A program made the translations under genes and the position numbers. A stretch of DNA of 64,000 nucleotides from Spongilla lacustris (lineage: Eukaryota > Porifera > Demospongiae > Spongillida > Spongillidae). Location: positions 17,145,427-17,209,426 of the forward strand of contig OX442417.1 of NCBI GenBank assembly GCA_949361645.1, in the 5' to 3' direction. The notes under the pieces were generated by a model, which did no database searches, was not told the DNA's origin, and was given only the letters and a program-made list of their open reading frames with translations. Below are positions 63,498 through 64,000 of the stretch, one piece after another (the first letter of the stretch is position 1; each line of letters starts with the position of its first letter).

Positions 63498-64000
63498 ACA
63501 TCCTGTCATACTGTGGACTCATGTTTGATTATGTGTGTACAAGGTTATAATTTCTATGAGGTACCCCACAGTAATATAGGACCAGGGATCTATGGGTATG
63601 GTGGCTATGTGGCTAGCTTTTAGTGATTTGTCTAGGAAGTGAACAAGGTTTAATGTTCTGATGAAAGACAAATGGTGGTCCCCCTTCTCCCCCCCCCCCC
63701 CCCCCAAGGCAAATCCAAGGTTTAGCTAATTCCAAAAAATGCACCCCCCTTCCTTCTCACACACACATATATACATGTAGCATACCAATAGCAGGTCCGG
63801 CGCAAATGGTTGGGCCGGTAGGGCTTAGGCTGACCAGTATTTTTCCCCAAAAAGTAAGAGTTCCAATATAAATTGCTTAGTCCGAATATAATTATGGGCA
63901 AATGTTCTCATTCATATAAATGAATGCACCAAGGAATTAAAGATTCACTACGCAACAGGTATTGCATAGTGACGTCACATCATACTGATGCTTGACCAGG
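63498..64000. other. Start of the next unit, no gene recognised
   Basis: 63515-63610 resembles intron 3 of genes B and C and 17100-17230 (TGTGTACAAGGTTAT, GGTGGCTATGTGGCTAGC). A poly-C run is at 63690-63705. The remainder is AT-rich. Confidence 0.5.

Overview
This is eukaryotic, animal-type DNA. Genes are split by GT-AG introns (some only 56-57 bp), the background is AT-rich, and microsatellites, minisatellites, retroelement fragments and DNA transposons are abundant. Kelch/Ras-like GTPase/COR-like/Death-domain proteins and an E3-ligase-like protein with ubiquitin-binding motifs point to an invertebrate metazoan. From family knowledge a sponge is my best guess; the sequence does not prove it.

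Layout. (1) 1-12.2 kb: one multi-exon plus-strand gene (gene A). It has a Q/S/G hexapeptide-repeat exon, a conserved N-terminal module seen in HECT E3-like proteins, a C2HC zinc finger, an S/T-P-rich linker and a ubiquitin-interacting motif. A decayed Ty3/gypsy element lies antisense in one of its introns. (2) 12.4-12.65 kb: two hairpin-bearing short repeats. (3) 12.65-64 kb: a tandem array of large units with a period of about 22.9-24.1 kb, judged from a conserved block at 15.98, 38.85 and 62.96 kb. The window holds the tail of one unit, two full units and the start of another.

Each full unit runs: hairpin/TATA block; retroelement debris (LINE-type ORF2 pieces, gag/RT pieces); CA repeat; in the tail unit and unit 1, a CT-rich satellite and an orphan Death-domain exon tail; a broken acyl-CoA oxidase-like copy; a G-rich minisatellite; SH3-domain gene remnants; a 20-bp satellite; multi-copy AT-rich repeats; a promoter with NRF-1-like and CArG motifs; then an intact six-exon Kelch-GTPase-COR-Death gene. 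Gene B lies at 34.1-38.35 kb and gene C at 58.6-62.8 kb. The two are nearly identical over the Kelch and GTPase regions but differ in a short patch late in the COR-like region and in which Death-domain exon ends the protein.

Insertions present in only one unit are datable because the other copy keeps the empty site: a Ginger-like transposon with Ulp1 protease/PHD remnants (28.2-29.9 kb), a 712-bp MITE (32.1-32.8 kb), a Tc1/mariner-like element with TA duplication (52.6-53.9 kb) and a tiny perfect foldback element in gene C's promoter (57.66-57.72 kb). A second Ginger-like copy is at 54.7-57.2 kb.

The clearest biology is a young, expanding array of Kelch-GTPase-COR-Death genes that exchange their C-terminal Death exons. 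The domains suggest intracellular sensor or scaffold proteins that signal through Death-domain contacts; that role is inference. The acyl-CoA oxidase and SH3 copies carried along are disrupted in every copy seen.
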